The notes under the pieces are model-generated. The model saw only the letters and a list, made by a program, of their open reading frames with translations, was not told the origin of the DNA and did not search any database. From assembly GCA_963730225.1 (NCBI GenBank), contig CAVSQX010000004.1, positions 558,001-622,000 on the forward strand: 64,000 nucleotides of DNA, given 5' to 3'. Origin of the DNA: CAVSQX01 sp963730225 (GTDB lineage: Bacteria; Planctomycetota; Phycisphaerae; Tepidisphaerales; Tepidisphaeraceae). Shown in pieces: positions 19,353 to 28,686 of the stretch (position 1 is its first letter; each line of letters begins with the position of its first letter). The position numbers were made by a program, and so were the translations under genes.

Positions 19353-20863
19353 GATCGGGTCCCTCGATGCGGGGCGAACGAAACCCTAACTATCATAGAA
19401 CACGGCTGTGCATACATCAACGAGTGATCTGGCATCCGGATTGGAGGGCACCGAGCTCTTCGACGATCTGGCGAATTGGGGTTTGCCATTGGCCCGGAGT
19501 TGCCTGGCGGAAGAGCCGCATCGTGGGATACCAGGGCGAATCGGTTCGGTCCAGAAGCCATCGCCAATCGGGAACATCCTTGAGCAGCACCCAAACCTTT
19601 TTGCCCAGAGCGCCGGCGAGATGGGCGATCGACGTGTCGATGGTGATTACCAAATCGAGATTGTCAATCAGTGCGGCGGTGTCGGCAAAGTCGTCAATGT
19701 CTTCGGAGAAATCCGCGACGGGGAAATCGGTGCGGGGGACGCGGCGGGCTTGTGAAGGCTGCAAAACCAGACGCGATCGAGTTTCGACAAAGGAGACAAA
19801 TCCGCAGCCGGCACCGACCGATGCGGATGGGGCGTGCGCTGTCCGGACCAGGCCAGGCCGACTTTCAGGCGATCGTCGCCGGGCAGACGCGCCTGCCATT
19901 GGCGTTTAAGCTTGGCTTCGGTGCCCAGATAGGGCACTTCCGCTGGGATGGTTTGAAGCGTTGTCTTGAACGCCAGCGGAAGACTCATGATGGAGCAATG
20001 CACGTCGAACGAGGGCGGCGGATTGTTGAGTGAAACCACCTGCGCGATCGAATCGAAACAGCGCAGCAGGGATGTCAGATCATCGGGGACTGCCAGGATG
20101 ACTTTCCCTCCCCGCCGGGCGATCTGCGGAATGTAACGGGCGCATTGGATGACATCGCCAAAGGCCTGCTAGAAATGGATGAGGATTCGCCGTCCAGCCA
20201 AATTGGAACCATCCCACTGTGGTCCAGGCACGACGGCGGCCGCCAGATTGGGCAGTTTTTTTCGCCATTCGTACAACGGCAGCCCGTTCTGGTAATCGCC
20301 CCAAAGTAGCAGGAGCACGCCAAGATTCCAGTGGGCCAAGACGTGATCGGCGGAAGCGGCCATGGCGGCGCAGAAAAACTGCTCGGCCTGGATGAAATCC
20401 CGCCTGGCAGCCGATGCGTTGCCGAGATTGTTCAGGGAGTCGGGATCGCCGGGAGCAAGAGCCAAAGCCCGCTGGAAGCAAGCCATGGCCTGGTCCATCT
20501 GGCCCTTTTCCATCAGGGCGCGGCCGAGGTTCTTGTGCGCGTCGGTGTAATCACTCTTGAGAGCCAGCGCACGCTGGCAGAAGGCGATGGCCTGATCGTT
20601 GTCGCCCTTATCCAGGCACGCATTGCCCAGGCCAACATAAGCCTGCGGATAATGGGGCTCGATCTGAAGCTGCGCGTTGGAAGCTTTCGATCGCATCGTC
20701 GGGCTGCCCTTTCTTCGAGAAAGCGACGCCGAGGTTGTTATGGGCATTGACCAACCTCGGTTGAATCGCCAATGCCCGCCGATGAGCGGCGATGGCGTCG
20801 TCGAGTTTGCCAAGCATCTGCCATGCGACGCCAAGATTATCGTGCGCCTCGGGATAATCGGGT

Positions 20864-21235
20864 AGCCAGTTTTCAAGATCGCGACGGAGCCAAGCTGGTC
20901 CTGGCCAAACTCGGCGAAAAGCGCGGGGGCCGCAGGTTGTTCCCCCGTCTGAAACTGATCTGGGCCGACGGCGGCTATGCCGGGCAACTGATCGATTGGG
21001 CCAGCCATCTTGGCCGATGGACTCTCCATATCGTCAAGCGCAGCGAAGCGGGATTCGCGGTGCTGCCCAGCGCTGGATCGTGGAGCGCACCTTCGCCTGG
21101 CTCGGCAAGTATCGTCGGTTGAGCAAGGACTACGAGACCCTGACCGAAAGCAGCGAGTCGATGATCCGCATCGCAATGATCAACCTGATGCTTCATCGTC
21201 TACGACCAGGGTAAATGGACTTCTCACACACGTTC
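20864..21235 (+). mobile_element. IS5-family fragment inserted in the TPR gene
   Basis: These 372 bases correspond in reverse orientation to the left end of the complete IS5 element at 43483-44341. They retain one terminal repeat (CTTCTCACACACGTTC, 21220-21235) and the transposase C-terminus ('SFQDRDGAKLVLAKLGEKRG' onwards). The other end stops inside the transposase gene at 'AGCCAG'. Compared with the complete copy, one A is missing in the 'CTGCCCAAGCGC' area (about 21068). The terminal repeat is followed by TGA, compatible with TNA target preference. Confidence 0.85.
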
Positions 21236-21691
21236 TGAGGGAAATCGCCTGCTGGTAATGGTGGATGGCCAGATCGATTTGGCCTTGTTTCAGATAAACA
21301 TTGCCCAGGCCATATGACGCCTCTGAAAAAGCAGGATTCAAAGCCAGGGCCCGTTGATAACAGATGACGCTGCGATCGATTTGCCCGCTGGTCAAGAACG
21401 AGTTTGCAAGTTCGTGGTAGGCGACGGCCAGTTGCGGTTTGGCCGGCAGCGTGGAATTCATGGCAATTTGCTCGTAAGCGGCAAAGGCCTGCTCGAACTT
21501 TCCGGCGGCGACCAAGGCGAGGCCCAGATTGTAACGAGCCTGTGGATATTCGGCATTGAGCTCCAGTGCCTGCTCGAAGCTGGCGATGGATTGGTCGAAC
21601 CGCCCCTGCTTCTGTAAGAAGATTCCCAGATTGCTGTGGTACGCAGGATTGTCGGCGCGAACGGAGATCGCGCTGCGAATCAATTCAGTCG

Positions 21692-21795
21692 CCCGGTCGT
21701 AGGCCCCGGTTTGACCGGCGATCACACCTGTGACCTTGTCACTTCCTTCCCTTCCCAACCCGGTCGTAGGCCCCGGTTTGACCGGCGATCACACC
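21692..21795. repeat. 37-bp direct repeat with 30-bp spacer inside the TPR gene
   Basis: The sequence from CCCGGTCGTAGG to ATCACACC occurs at 21692-21728 and again at 21759-21795, offset 67 bp. The spacer holds GTGAC-CTT-GTCAC and pyrimidine-rich DNA. The 67-bp offset shifts the TPR frame by one base. Confidence 0.8.
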
Positions 21796-21979
21796 CAGAA
21801 GGTTCAATGCGTCAGGATGGTTTGGATGAACAGAGAGAATCTGGCGGCAAATCTGCTCCGCCTCTTGAAATCGCCGGGCCTGATAGTGCCCGATGGCGAT
21901 CTGGACTTGCCGGTCCGCAGGGGGCTGCGACATGCGCGAAATCTTACGACTGCCGGCGGGCATTCCAAGGGCAGAAGCG

Positions 21980-22489
21980 TCAGCGAATCGGCAATCCGAC
22001 AATCATCGACAGAAAAAGCATCACGATGCCGATTCCCAACTTGGTGAGGATGCCCAGAAAACGTCCGTGAGCTGCGCCCAAACCGATTTGCGCGGATTGC
22101 TGAGCGGGCTTGCCCATCAGCATCTCAAGGCCGAACGCGCCGACGAAGCTGCCCAGACAAATGCCGATGATCGCGCCGACGGCGGGCAGAAGAATGCCCC
22201 AGATAATTGCGCCGACGATCGCGCCGATCAGGCCGCCGAGAATTCCCCATTTGCTGGCGCCCGCTTTTTTTGCCCCGGCGCCGCCGATGAAAATCTCGGC
22301 GAACTCCGCGCCCAGGGCCAGCAGAAACAGGGCGATCATCGTTTTCCAGCCCAGGTGATGGCCGTGCGTCAGATATCCATACCCCGCCGCGGCGGCGACC
22401 ATTATCCACAGGCCGGGCATCATGACGGCGGTGAGAGCCAGCCCGCAAATGTCGGCGATCAACAGAAGGAGATAGTAGAGCCAGACCAT
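21980..22489 (-). CDS. DUF456 family membrane protein
   Basis: From ATG 22489 the protein is 169 aa with the DUF456 pattern. Hydrophobic helices ('YYLLLLIADICGLALTAVMM', 'TMIALFLLALGAEFAEIFIG') are followed by a Gly-rich double glycine-zipper ('GILGGLIGAIVGAIIWGILL', 'GAIIGICLGSFVGAFGLEML'). It should lie in the inner membrane. Function of the family is unknown. It lies 19 bp downstream of the sigma-like gene on the same strand and may share its transcript. Confidence 0.8.
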   Translation of the reverse strand: MVWLYYLLLLIADICGLALTAVMMPGLWIMVAAAAGYGYLTHGHHLGWKTMIALFLLALGAEFAEIFIGGAGAKKAGASKWGILGGLIGAIVGAIIWGILLPAVGAIIGICLGSFVGAFGLEMLMGKPAQQSAQIGLGAAHGRFLGILTKLGIGIVMLFLSMIVGLPIR

Positions 22490-22508
22490 TCGGCGGGCGC
22501 AGGATAGG

Positions 22509-23177
22509 TCAGACGATGAGCATTTGCCACAATCGCCAGCCCGCGTACGCCGCAACCGCCAAGGCGAGGAAGATTGCAACCCACGCGCCGGTGCGGACGA
22601 TTCTGCGCGGCCAGACAAATCGGTTCACGGGTTTGCCGACGGCCAGCGAAATGGTTTGCGGCGGCGGCGTGAGAGAGGCCAGGATCGCCGGCAACGCGGA
22701 GGTGAATTCCAGCAGCCGATCTTCCGCCAGCGGCCGCAATCGCCGGGTGGCCGAGACCAAATGGTTCGATGCGGCTTCGGTGCTACAGTCCATCGCGGTG
22801 CCCATTTGCCACAGGGCAAACCCTTCGCCGTGATGCAGAAAAAAAGCTTCGCGCTGCTGGATCGGAAGCTCGTGGAGGGCGGCCAGCAGCGTGGCGAAAA
22901 GGGGATCGGCCACGAAGGATTCGAGCGGGGAAGGATGGGCGGCGCGGGTGACCAGGATCGTGTCGCGCGGAAACCAGCGGTCGGCGTCCGCCGGTGATTC
23001 AAGGCGACAAACGGCTGCCAGGCTCCGCGCCAAAACTTGATGCGAGATTTTCTGCGCCGATTCCTGACTGCCGCTGACGGCGGCGGCGATGCGATAAATT
23101 TGTGGATAGTGGCTCGACAGCAGCGCCGCCAACGCGGCGCGGTCGGTGGTGCGAATCCACGGGCGCCGAGCGGCCAT
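22509..23177 (-). CDS. Sigma-70-region-like protein with C-terminal membrane anchor
   Basis: A 222-aa protein. Its N-terminal two thirds resembles an ECF sigma factor: a region-2-like helix set ('LAALLSSHYPQIYRIAAAV') and a region-4-like 'LHELPIQQREAFFLHHGEGF' with 'LWQMGTAMDCSTEAASNHL' as the candidate recognition HTH. The last 30 residues form a membrane helix ('AWVAIFLALAVAAYAGWRLW'). A sigma-like domain tethered to the membrane is unusual and suggests a role other than ordinary promoter recognition. It lies between clpC and the DUF456 gene on the same strand, 15 bp after clpC. Confidence 0.6.
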   Translation of the reverse strand: MAARRPWIRTTDRAALAALLSSHYPQIYRIAAAVSGSQESAQKISHQVLARSLAAVCRLESPADADRWFPRDTILVTRAAHPSPLESFVADPLFATLLAALHELPIQQREAFFLHHGEGFALWQMGTAMDCSTEAASNHLVSATRRLRPLAEDRLLEFTSALPAILASLTPPPQTISLAVGKPVNRFVWPRRIVRTGAWVAIFLALAVAAYAGWRLWQMLIV

Positions 23178-23192
23178 CGCGCCACCGAACCT

Positions 23193-25721
23193 TTACGTCG
23201 CGTCGCTGGCGGCCTGAGCCAGTTGCTGGGGCTGATCGCTTCCGTCGCTGCTCTTGACGGCGTCGAAATACAGGTGCTTGGCGCCGCCTTCTTCCGCTTT
23301 CACGGAGATGCGGATCAAGTCCTTGTCCTTGAAGTTGCCGCGAAGAATGTCCTCGCTGAGCGGGTCCTCGACGAACTGCTCGATGGCCCGACGCAGCGGG
23401 CGGGCGCCGAAATCGGAGTTGGTTCCCTTCTCGATCAGGAAATCCTTGGCTTCGAGAGTCACCTCGATCTTCAGGCCGTGATCGACCAGACGCTTGGTCA
23501 CCTTCTTGAGCTCGAATTCGACGATCGATTCCAGATTCTGCCGGCTCAGCGGGCGGAAGACGATCACATCGTCGAGCCGGCCGACGAACTCGGGCCGCAT
23601 GTAGCGCTCGAGCTCCTTCATGACAGTGTCTTTGATTTTTTCGTAGGTGCGTTCTTCGGTAGCGCCTTTGCCGCGCGGCTTGAGTCCGAAGTCGGGCCCG
23701 CCGCCTTTGATCAGTTCGGAGCCGATATTGCTGGTCATCACCATGACGGCGTTGCGGAAATCGACATGGCGGCCGAAGCTGTCGGTGAGCCGGCCTTCCT
23801 CCATGATCTGGAGAAGCATGTTGAAGACATCCGGGTGGGCTTTCTCGACTTCGTCCAGCAGCACGACGCTGTACGGCCGGCGGCGAATGCGCTCGGTGAG
23901 CTGGCCGCCTTCCTCGTAACCGACGTATCCGGGAGGAGCGCCGATCAATCGGCTGACGTTGTGCTTCTCCATGTACTCGGACATGTCGATCTGCACGAGG
24001 GCGTCTTCATCGCCGAACATGAATTCGGCCAGCGCCTTGCTCAGCAATGTTTTGCCGACGCCGCTGGGGCCGAGGAACAGGAACGAGCCCATCGGGCGGT
24101 GCGGATCTTTCAGGCCGGAGCGGGCACGGCGAATGGTTTTGGAGATCGCCTTGATCGCTTCGTCCTGGGAAACGACGCGCTTGTGCAATTCGTTTTCCAG
24201 TTCGAGCAGACGCTGGGCTTCTTCTTTTTCGAGCCGAGTCAGCGGGACGCCGGTCATTTTGCTGACGACTTCAGCGATGATTTCCTCATCGACGACGCCA
24301 TCGACTTCCTTGGCCTTCTCGCGCCACTGCCGCTGCATTTCTTCCTTCTTGGCACGAAGGGCTTCGGCCTGATCGCGCAGGCGGGCGGCTTCCTCGTACT
24401 CGGCGTTTTTCACCGCTTCGTCTTTTTGAATGCTGAGCCGTTCGATCTGCTCTTCCAACTCCGCCAGATTGGGCGGCTTGGTCATGCTGCGAAGGCGAAT
24501 GCGAGCGCCGGCTTCATCGACCACGTCGATGGCTTTATCGGGAAGGCAGCGGCCGGTGATGTAGCGGTCGGACATCTCGACGGCGGCTTCCAAGGCGGAG
24601 TCGAGAATCTGCACGCGGTGATGGGCTTCGTACCGATCGCGCAGACCCTTGAGAATTTCGATGGTGTCTGCCGTGCTCGGCGGATCGACGGTGATCGGCT
24701 GGAAACGCCGGGCCAGCGCCGCATCTTTTTCGATGTATTTTCGGTATTCGTCGAAGGTGGTTGCGCCGATGCACTGAATCTCGCCGCGGGAAAGCGCGGG
24801 CTTGAGCACGTTGCTGGCGTCGATCGCGCCTTCGGCTCCACCTGCGCCGACGAGCGTGTGCAATTCGTCGATGAACAGAATCACGTTCTTGGCGCGGCGA
24901 ACTTCATTCATAACGGCTTTGATTCGCTCTTCAAATTGGCCCCGGTATTTTGTGCCGGCGACCATCATGGCCAGATCGAGCACGACGATTCGGCGATCGT
25001 GCAGAAGTTCGGGCACGCTGGAGGAGATGACCATCTGGGCCAGGCCCTCGACGATGGCGGTTTTGCCCACGCCCGCTTCGCCCAGCAGAACCGGATTGTT
25101 CTTCTGCCGGCGGCAGAGAATCTGAATCACGCGCTCGATTTCGTTCTTGCGGCCGATGACCGGATCGAGTTGGCCTTCGCGGGCCAGTTCGGTGAGATCG
25201 CGGCCGAACGAATCCAGAGCGGGGGTTTTGCTTTTGCCTTTTTGGCCGGGTTTTTCCTGTTGTTGAGGTTCTTCGCTTTCCACGCCTGCACCTAATAGGT
25301 TGAGTACCTCTTCTCGCACTTCCTCCAGCTTCAGCCCCAGGTTCATCAACACCTGGGCAGCCACGCCGTCGTGTTCGCGGAGCAATCCGAGCAGCAGATG
25401 CTCCGTGCCGACGTAATTGTGGTTGAGATTGCGCGCTTCTTCGATCGCATATTCGATCACCTTCTTGGCCCGGGGCGTCTGGGGCAGCTTGCCCATGGTG
25501 ACCATGTCCGGGCCGCTCTTGACCAGCTTCTCCACTTCCAGGCGAACTTTGCGAAGGTCGACGTCCAGATTTTTCAGGACATTCGCCCCCACGCCGCTTC
25601 CTTCTTTCACCAGTCCGAGCAGGATATGCTCGGTTCCGATGTATTCGTGGTTGAAGCGTTGAGCCTCCTGGTTGGCCAAGGCCATGACCTTGCGGGCTCG
25701 ATCGGTGAAACGCTCAAACAT
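23193..25721 (-). CDS. clpC: ATP-dependent Clp protease ATPase subunit ClpC
   Basis: The 842-aa protein is full-length for ClpC. Two Clp N-terminal repeats span residues 1-145 ('HEYIGTEHILLGLVKEGSGV', 'HNYVGTEHLLLGLLREHDGV'). AAA domain 1 has Walker A 'GEAGVGKT' (214-221). A UVR-type coiled segment ('EYEEAARLRDQAEALRAKK') marks ClpC rather than ClpB. AAA domain 2 has 'GPSGVGKT' and 'VVLLDEVEKAHPDVF'. It unfolds substrates for the ClpP peptidase. A GGAG ribosome site precedes ATG 25721. The gene is undamaged, in contrast to the nearby addAB region. Confidence 0.95.
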   Translation of the reverse strand: MFERFTDRARKVMALANQEAQRFNHEYIGTEHILLGLVKEGSGVGANVLKNLDVDLRKVRLEVEKLVKSGPDMVTMGKLPQTPRAKKVIEYAIEEARNLNHNYVGTEHLLLGLLREHDGVAAQVLMNLGLKLEEVREEVLNLLGAGVESEEPQQQEKPGQKGKSKTPALDSFGRDLTELAREGQLDPVIGRKNEIERVIQILCRRQKNNPVLLGEAGVGKTAIVEGLAQMVISSSVPELLHDRRIVVLDLAMMVAGTKYRGQFEERIKAVMNEVRRAKNVILFIDELHTLVGAGGAEGAIDASNVLKPALSRGEIQCIGATTFDEYRKYIEKDAALARRFQPITVDPPSTADTIEILKGLRDRYEAHHRVQILDSALEAAVEMSDRYITGRCLPDKAIDVVDEAGARIRLRSMTKPPNLAELEEQIERLSIQKDEAVKNAEYEEAARLRDQAEALRAKKEEMQRQWREKAKEVDGVVDEEIIAEVVSKMTGVPLTRLEKEEAQRLLELENELHKRVVSQDEAIKAISKTIRRARSGLKDPHRPMGSFLFLGPSGVGKTLLSKALAEFMFGDEDALVQIDMSEYMEKHNVSRLIGAPPGYVGYEEGGQLTERIRRRPYSVVLLDEVEKAHPDVFNMLLQIMEEGRLTDSFGRHVDFRNAVMVMTSNIGSELIKGGGPDFGLKPRGKGATEERTYEKIKDTVMKELERYMRPEFVGRLDDVIVFRPLSRQNLESIVEFELKKVTKRLVDHGLKIEVTLEAKDFLIEKGTNSDFGARPLRRAIEQFVEDPLSEDILRGNFKDKDLIRISVKAEEGGAKHLYFDAVKSSDGSDQPQQLAQAASDAT

Positions 25722-25926
25722 GTATTTCTCCTACTGCCGTTCGGGTCCGGGAATCATGGGAATAACAGCCCAATTCCGGCCCGACGGATTGATTGTAGAC
25801 GCGCGTTTGGAGTAATCAACACGCGCAGAACGGGCGGTCCATCCACTGGTATCGGCATGGTGGGCCGGCAATATGCACCATCCGCCTCCTCGATTCTGGC
25901 CGATGATGGTTGAAAGGATTTTTCCC

Positions 25927-26592
25927 ATGGATTTGCTGCATCGCGGACTCGATCTTTTTCTGCATCTGGATAAGCATCTGAACGACTTGTCCGCGCAATA
26001 TCCGACTGGCGTGTACGCTTTGCTGGCGGCGATCATTTTTTGCGAGACGGGATTGGTCGTGACGCCTTTTTTGCCGGGGGATTCGCTGCTGTTTGCCATC
26101 GGAGCGCTGGCGGCGGCGGCCGGATCGCCGATCAATCTTCCTCTGGTGATTTTACTGCTGTGTCTGGCGGCCAATGCGGGTGATTTGCTGAATTATACGA
26201 TAGGTCGGCACATCGGGCCGGCCGTGTTTCGCAGGGAAAACTCGTTTCTGCTGAACAAGAAGCATCTGATCGAGGCCCAGGCGTTTTACGATCGGCATGG
26301 GCGAAAGACGATCATCATGGCGAGGTTTGTGCCGATCATCCGAACCTTCGCCCCGTTCGTCGCGGGAATCGGACGAATGCCCTTTGCCCGTTTCATCGGC
26401 TTCAGCATCAGTGGGGGAATTCTTTGGGTCGTGACGATGAGCGTTGCTGGATATTATTTCAACCAGATCGACGCCGTGCGAAAGCATTTCCAACTGGCCG
26501 TTCTGGCGATTATCGCCATTTCCATCGCCCCGGCGGCGTTCCATGCCCTGCGCAATCGTCCGCAGCCCAAGGAAATAGCTGAATTTCATTGA
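25927..26592 (+). CDS. DedA/SNARE-associated (VTT-domain) membrane protein
   Basis: ATG 25927 with GAAAGGA nine bases upstream gives a 221-aa protein. The DedA motifs are clear: 'FCETGLVVTPFLPGDSLLFA' with the functionally important Glu, 'NAGDLLNYTIGRHIG', and 'ARFVPIIRTFAPFVAGIGRM' with the conserved Arg pair. DedA proteins are inner-membrane, proton-motive-force-linked proteins implicated in flipping undecaprenyl phosphate or phospholipids. Earlier in-frame starts at 25873 and 25903 add residues without family support. Confidence 0.9.
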   Translation: MDLLHRGLDLFLHLDKHLNDLSAQYPTGVYALLAAIIFCETGLVVTPFLPGDSLLFAIGALAAAAGSPINLPLVILLLCLAANAGDLLNYTIGRHIGPAVFRRENSFLLNKKHLIEAQAFYDRHGRKTIIMARFVPIIRTFAPFVAGIGRMPFARFIGFSISGGILWVVTMSVAGYYFNQIDAVRKHFQLAVLAIIAISIAPAAFHALRNRPQPKEIAEFH

Positions 26593-26801
26593 CACTGTGG
26601 CCGATATTTAATAGGCTGATCTGGCCTGTTTAAGGGCGATTCGACCGGTTGTGGTCGCTGCCGCGGGATGCCGGAATACCAATTTCGCAGTTCGGGAAAG
26701 ACAGCCCCGGTCCTCGAAATTCTTATTCCATCGCCGCCTTCCGACGTCTCCACTTCCGTCGCCAAGTCGTTTGATTGGCTTTCAATTTAAGGTCCACCAG
26801 C

Positions 26802-27536
26802 GTGAATTCCGAACTGCGCCAGCGGGCGGAGACCATTTTGCAGTACCGTTTCAGCAATCCCGATTTGCTGAAGGAATCGCTCACGCACGCCTCCATCGCC
26901 GACCACCGGCTCCAGAGCAACGAGCGAATGGAATTTCTCGGCGACGCAGTGCTGGACCTGATCGTCTGCGAAGCCCTGTACCGAAAGTTTCCGGAATATC
27001 TCGAAGGCGATCTCACCAAGATCAAATCGGCCGTGGTTTCGCGCAAGGTCTGCGCCGAAGTTTCCAACGAAACCGGATTGACGGATCTGCTGATCATCGG
27101 CAAGGGAATCAGCTCGCGCGAGGAGATGCCGACCTCGCTGGCGGCCGCCGTCTACGAATCGATCGTCGCGGCGATCTATCTCGACGGCGGGTTCGACGCG
27201 GTCAAACAATATGTGCTGCGGACGATGAACCCCAAGATCGAAATCATTTCCGCCAACACGCATCAGGAGAATTACAAGGCGGTTTTGCAGCAGTACGCGC
27301 AAAAGCTGCTGGGAGCAACACCGTCGTACGACCTGCTGGACGAGAAGGGGCCGGATCATAGCAAATGTTTTGAGGTTTGCGTGACGGTGGATGGGCGTCG
27401 GTTCACGTCGGCGTGGGGACCCAACAAAAAGATGGCGGAGCAGAAGGCCGCGATGCTGGCGCTGGAGGAACTGGGCGTGATGAATCGAGCCGTGAGCGAA
27501 ACGGTGGAACCGATCGCCACCGAAGAAGCCAATTAA
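26802..27536 (+). CDS. rnc: Ribonuclease III
   Basis: A 244-aa RNase III when read from GTG 26802; an in-frame TTG at 26775 is the alternative start. The catalytic signature 'NERMEFLGDAVLDLI' lies near residue 43, the second acidic site is 'YESIVAAIYLDGG', and a double-stranded RNA-binding domain occupies the C-terminus ('NYKAVLQQYAQKLLG' ... 'KKMAEQKAAMLALEEL'). The enzyme processes rRNA precursors and structured RNAs. Its stop codon overlaps the end of the convergent glycerate kinase gene by four bases. Confidence 0.93.
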   Translation: MNSELRQRAETILQYRFSNPDLLKESLTHASIADHRLQSNERMEFLGDAVLDLIVCEALYRKFPEYLEGDLTKIKSAVVSRKVCAEVSNETGLTDLLIIGKGISSREEMPTSLAAAVYESIVAAIYLDGGFDAVKQYVLRTMNPKIEIISANTHQENYKAVLQQYAQKLLGATPSYDLLDEKGPDHSKCFEVCVTVDGRRFTSAWGPNKKMAEQKAAMLALEELGVMNRAVSETVEPIATEEAN

Positions 27537-28675
27537 CGCCCGGGGCCAACGGCGAAAGTTCGCAGACATTTCTCGGCCGCCGCGGCAATCCGATTTCCGG
27601 CGTTGCGATGTGAATCCTCTTCGCTGATCGACCGATCCGAGATGGCAAAATACGCGACCAATCCTTCGCTCAGGAGTTTTTCCGCTCCTTCCCCGATTGC
27701 GCCGGCCAGGGCGATGCAGGGAACGTTCAATTCTTTACACAGCCGAGCAACGCCGCCCACGACTTTCCCCGCCGCGCTTTGACCGTCGAGCTGGCCTTCG
27801 CCGGTGAAACAGAAATCCGCACCAGCCAGGCGATCTTTGAATTTGACGGCCTCGGCGATCACATCGAAACCACGATGCAATTTCGCGCGGAAAAAAGCCA
27901 ACATGCCAAATCCCAACCCCCCCGCCGCGCCGGCGCCGGGCGCCTCGGCCTCCTGGATCGCGCCGGTTCGTCGGGCCAATTCACGCAGGGCTCGATCGAA
28001 ATCGGCGGCCATCGGCGGGGTCGCGCCCTTTTGCGGGCCGAACACCATCGCCGAGCCCTGGGGACCGCACAGCGGATTACGAACATCGCAAGCCACGATG
28101 ATCTCGACGCCGTTGGTGATCTCCCCGCGGCCGTGCTTCACCATCATCACCTCGTCCAGATCGCGCCCGCACAGCGGCTCGGTCATTGAAACGTTCTGGC
28201 CGCCCCGGGTGAGGATCGCAAAGCCGCACGCCTGGGCACAGCCTAGCCCGGCGTCGATCGTCGCGCTGCCGCCGATGCCGAGGATGATTTTTTTCGCTCG
28301 ATCGCGCGCCGCCCCGGCCATCAACTCGCCGACGCCAAACGTGGTCGTATTCAGCGGATTGCGATCTTCGGGTTTCAAAAGCGCCAGCCCCGCGGCGGCG
28401 GCCATTTCGATCACCGCCGTCTTGCCATCGCCCATCCAGCCGTAGATGGCATCCGCTTTCATCTCCGGCAGGGGACCGGTCACCCGGCGGTGGGCGAATT
28501 TACCGCCGGTCGCGGCGACCAACGTCGAAACCGTCCCCTCACCGCCGTCGGCCATCGGGCAAAGATCGATCGCGATCGATGAATCGAAACGCCCAATTCC
28601 ATTGGCCATCGCCTCGGCGACGTCCACGGCGGGAAGACATCCTTTGAATTTGTCGGGAGCGATGACGATTTTCAT
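27533..28675 (-). CDS. garK: Glycerate kinase (GarK/GlxK type)
   Basis: The 380-aa length and N-terminal 'MKIVIAPDKFKGCLPAVDVA' are diagnostic. They are followed by 'CPMADGGEGTVSTLVAATGG', 'GVGELMAGA', 'ILGIGGSATIDAGLGCAQA' and 'DFCFTGEGQLDGQSAAGKVV'. The enzyme phosphorylates glycerate, feeding it to glycolysis, usually from glyoxylate or sugar-acid degradation. No other glyoxylate or galactarate genes are nearby, so the pathway context is open. Confidence 0.93.
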   Translation of the reverse strand: MKIVIAPDKFKGCLPAVDVAEAMANGIGRFDSSIAIDLCPMADGGEGTVSTLVAATGGKFAHRRVTGPLPEMKADAIYGWMGDGKTAVIEMAAAAGLALLKPEDRNPLNTTTFGVGELMAGAARDRAKKIILGIGGSATIDAGLGCAQACGFAILTRGGQNVSMTEPLCGRDLDEVMMVKHGRGEITNGVEIIVACDVRNPLCGPQGSAMVFGPQKGATPPMAADFDRALRELARRTGAIQEAEAPGAGAAGGLGFGMLAFFRAKLHRGFDVIAEAVKFKDRLAGADFCFTGEGQLDGQSAAGKVVGGVARLCKELNVPCIALAGAIGEGAEKLLSEGLVAYFAISDRSISEEDSHRNAGNRIAAAAEKCLRTFAVGPGR

Positions 28676-28686
28676 CGCGGGGACAT

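Larger units (their letters stand above)
19417..21933 (-). pseudogene. TPR protein with C-terminal glycosyltransferase-like domain, disrupted
   Basis: From ATG 21933 ('MSQPPADRQVQIAIGHYQAR') the product has about ten 34-residue tetratricopeptide repeats with the usual N-L-G / A-x3-Y pattern. It ends in a GT9/SPINDLY-like domain: 'GRRILIHF' ... 'QAFGDVIQCARYIPQIARRG' ... 'VITIDTSIAHLAGALGKKVW'. Related proteins transfer sugars to proteins or act in exopolysaccharide assembly. It is broken by a 67-bp duplication-insertion near 21729-21795, an IS5 fragment at 20864-21235, frame shifts near 20690 and 19750, and an in-frame TAG at 20169-20171 where family members have Glu ('IHFEQ'). The IS insertion alone would inactivate it. 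Confidence 0.75.

Noticed and set aside
23037..25295. A 752-codon plus-strand reading frame
   Set aside because: It is the antisense shadow of clpC, Val/Asp/Glu/Phe-biased as expected for the complement of a GC-rich coding frame, with no family resemblance.
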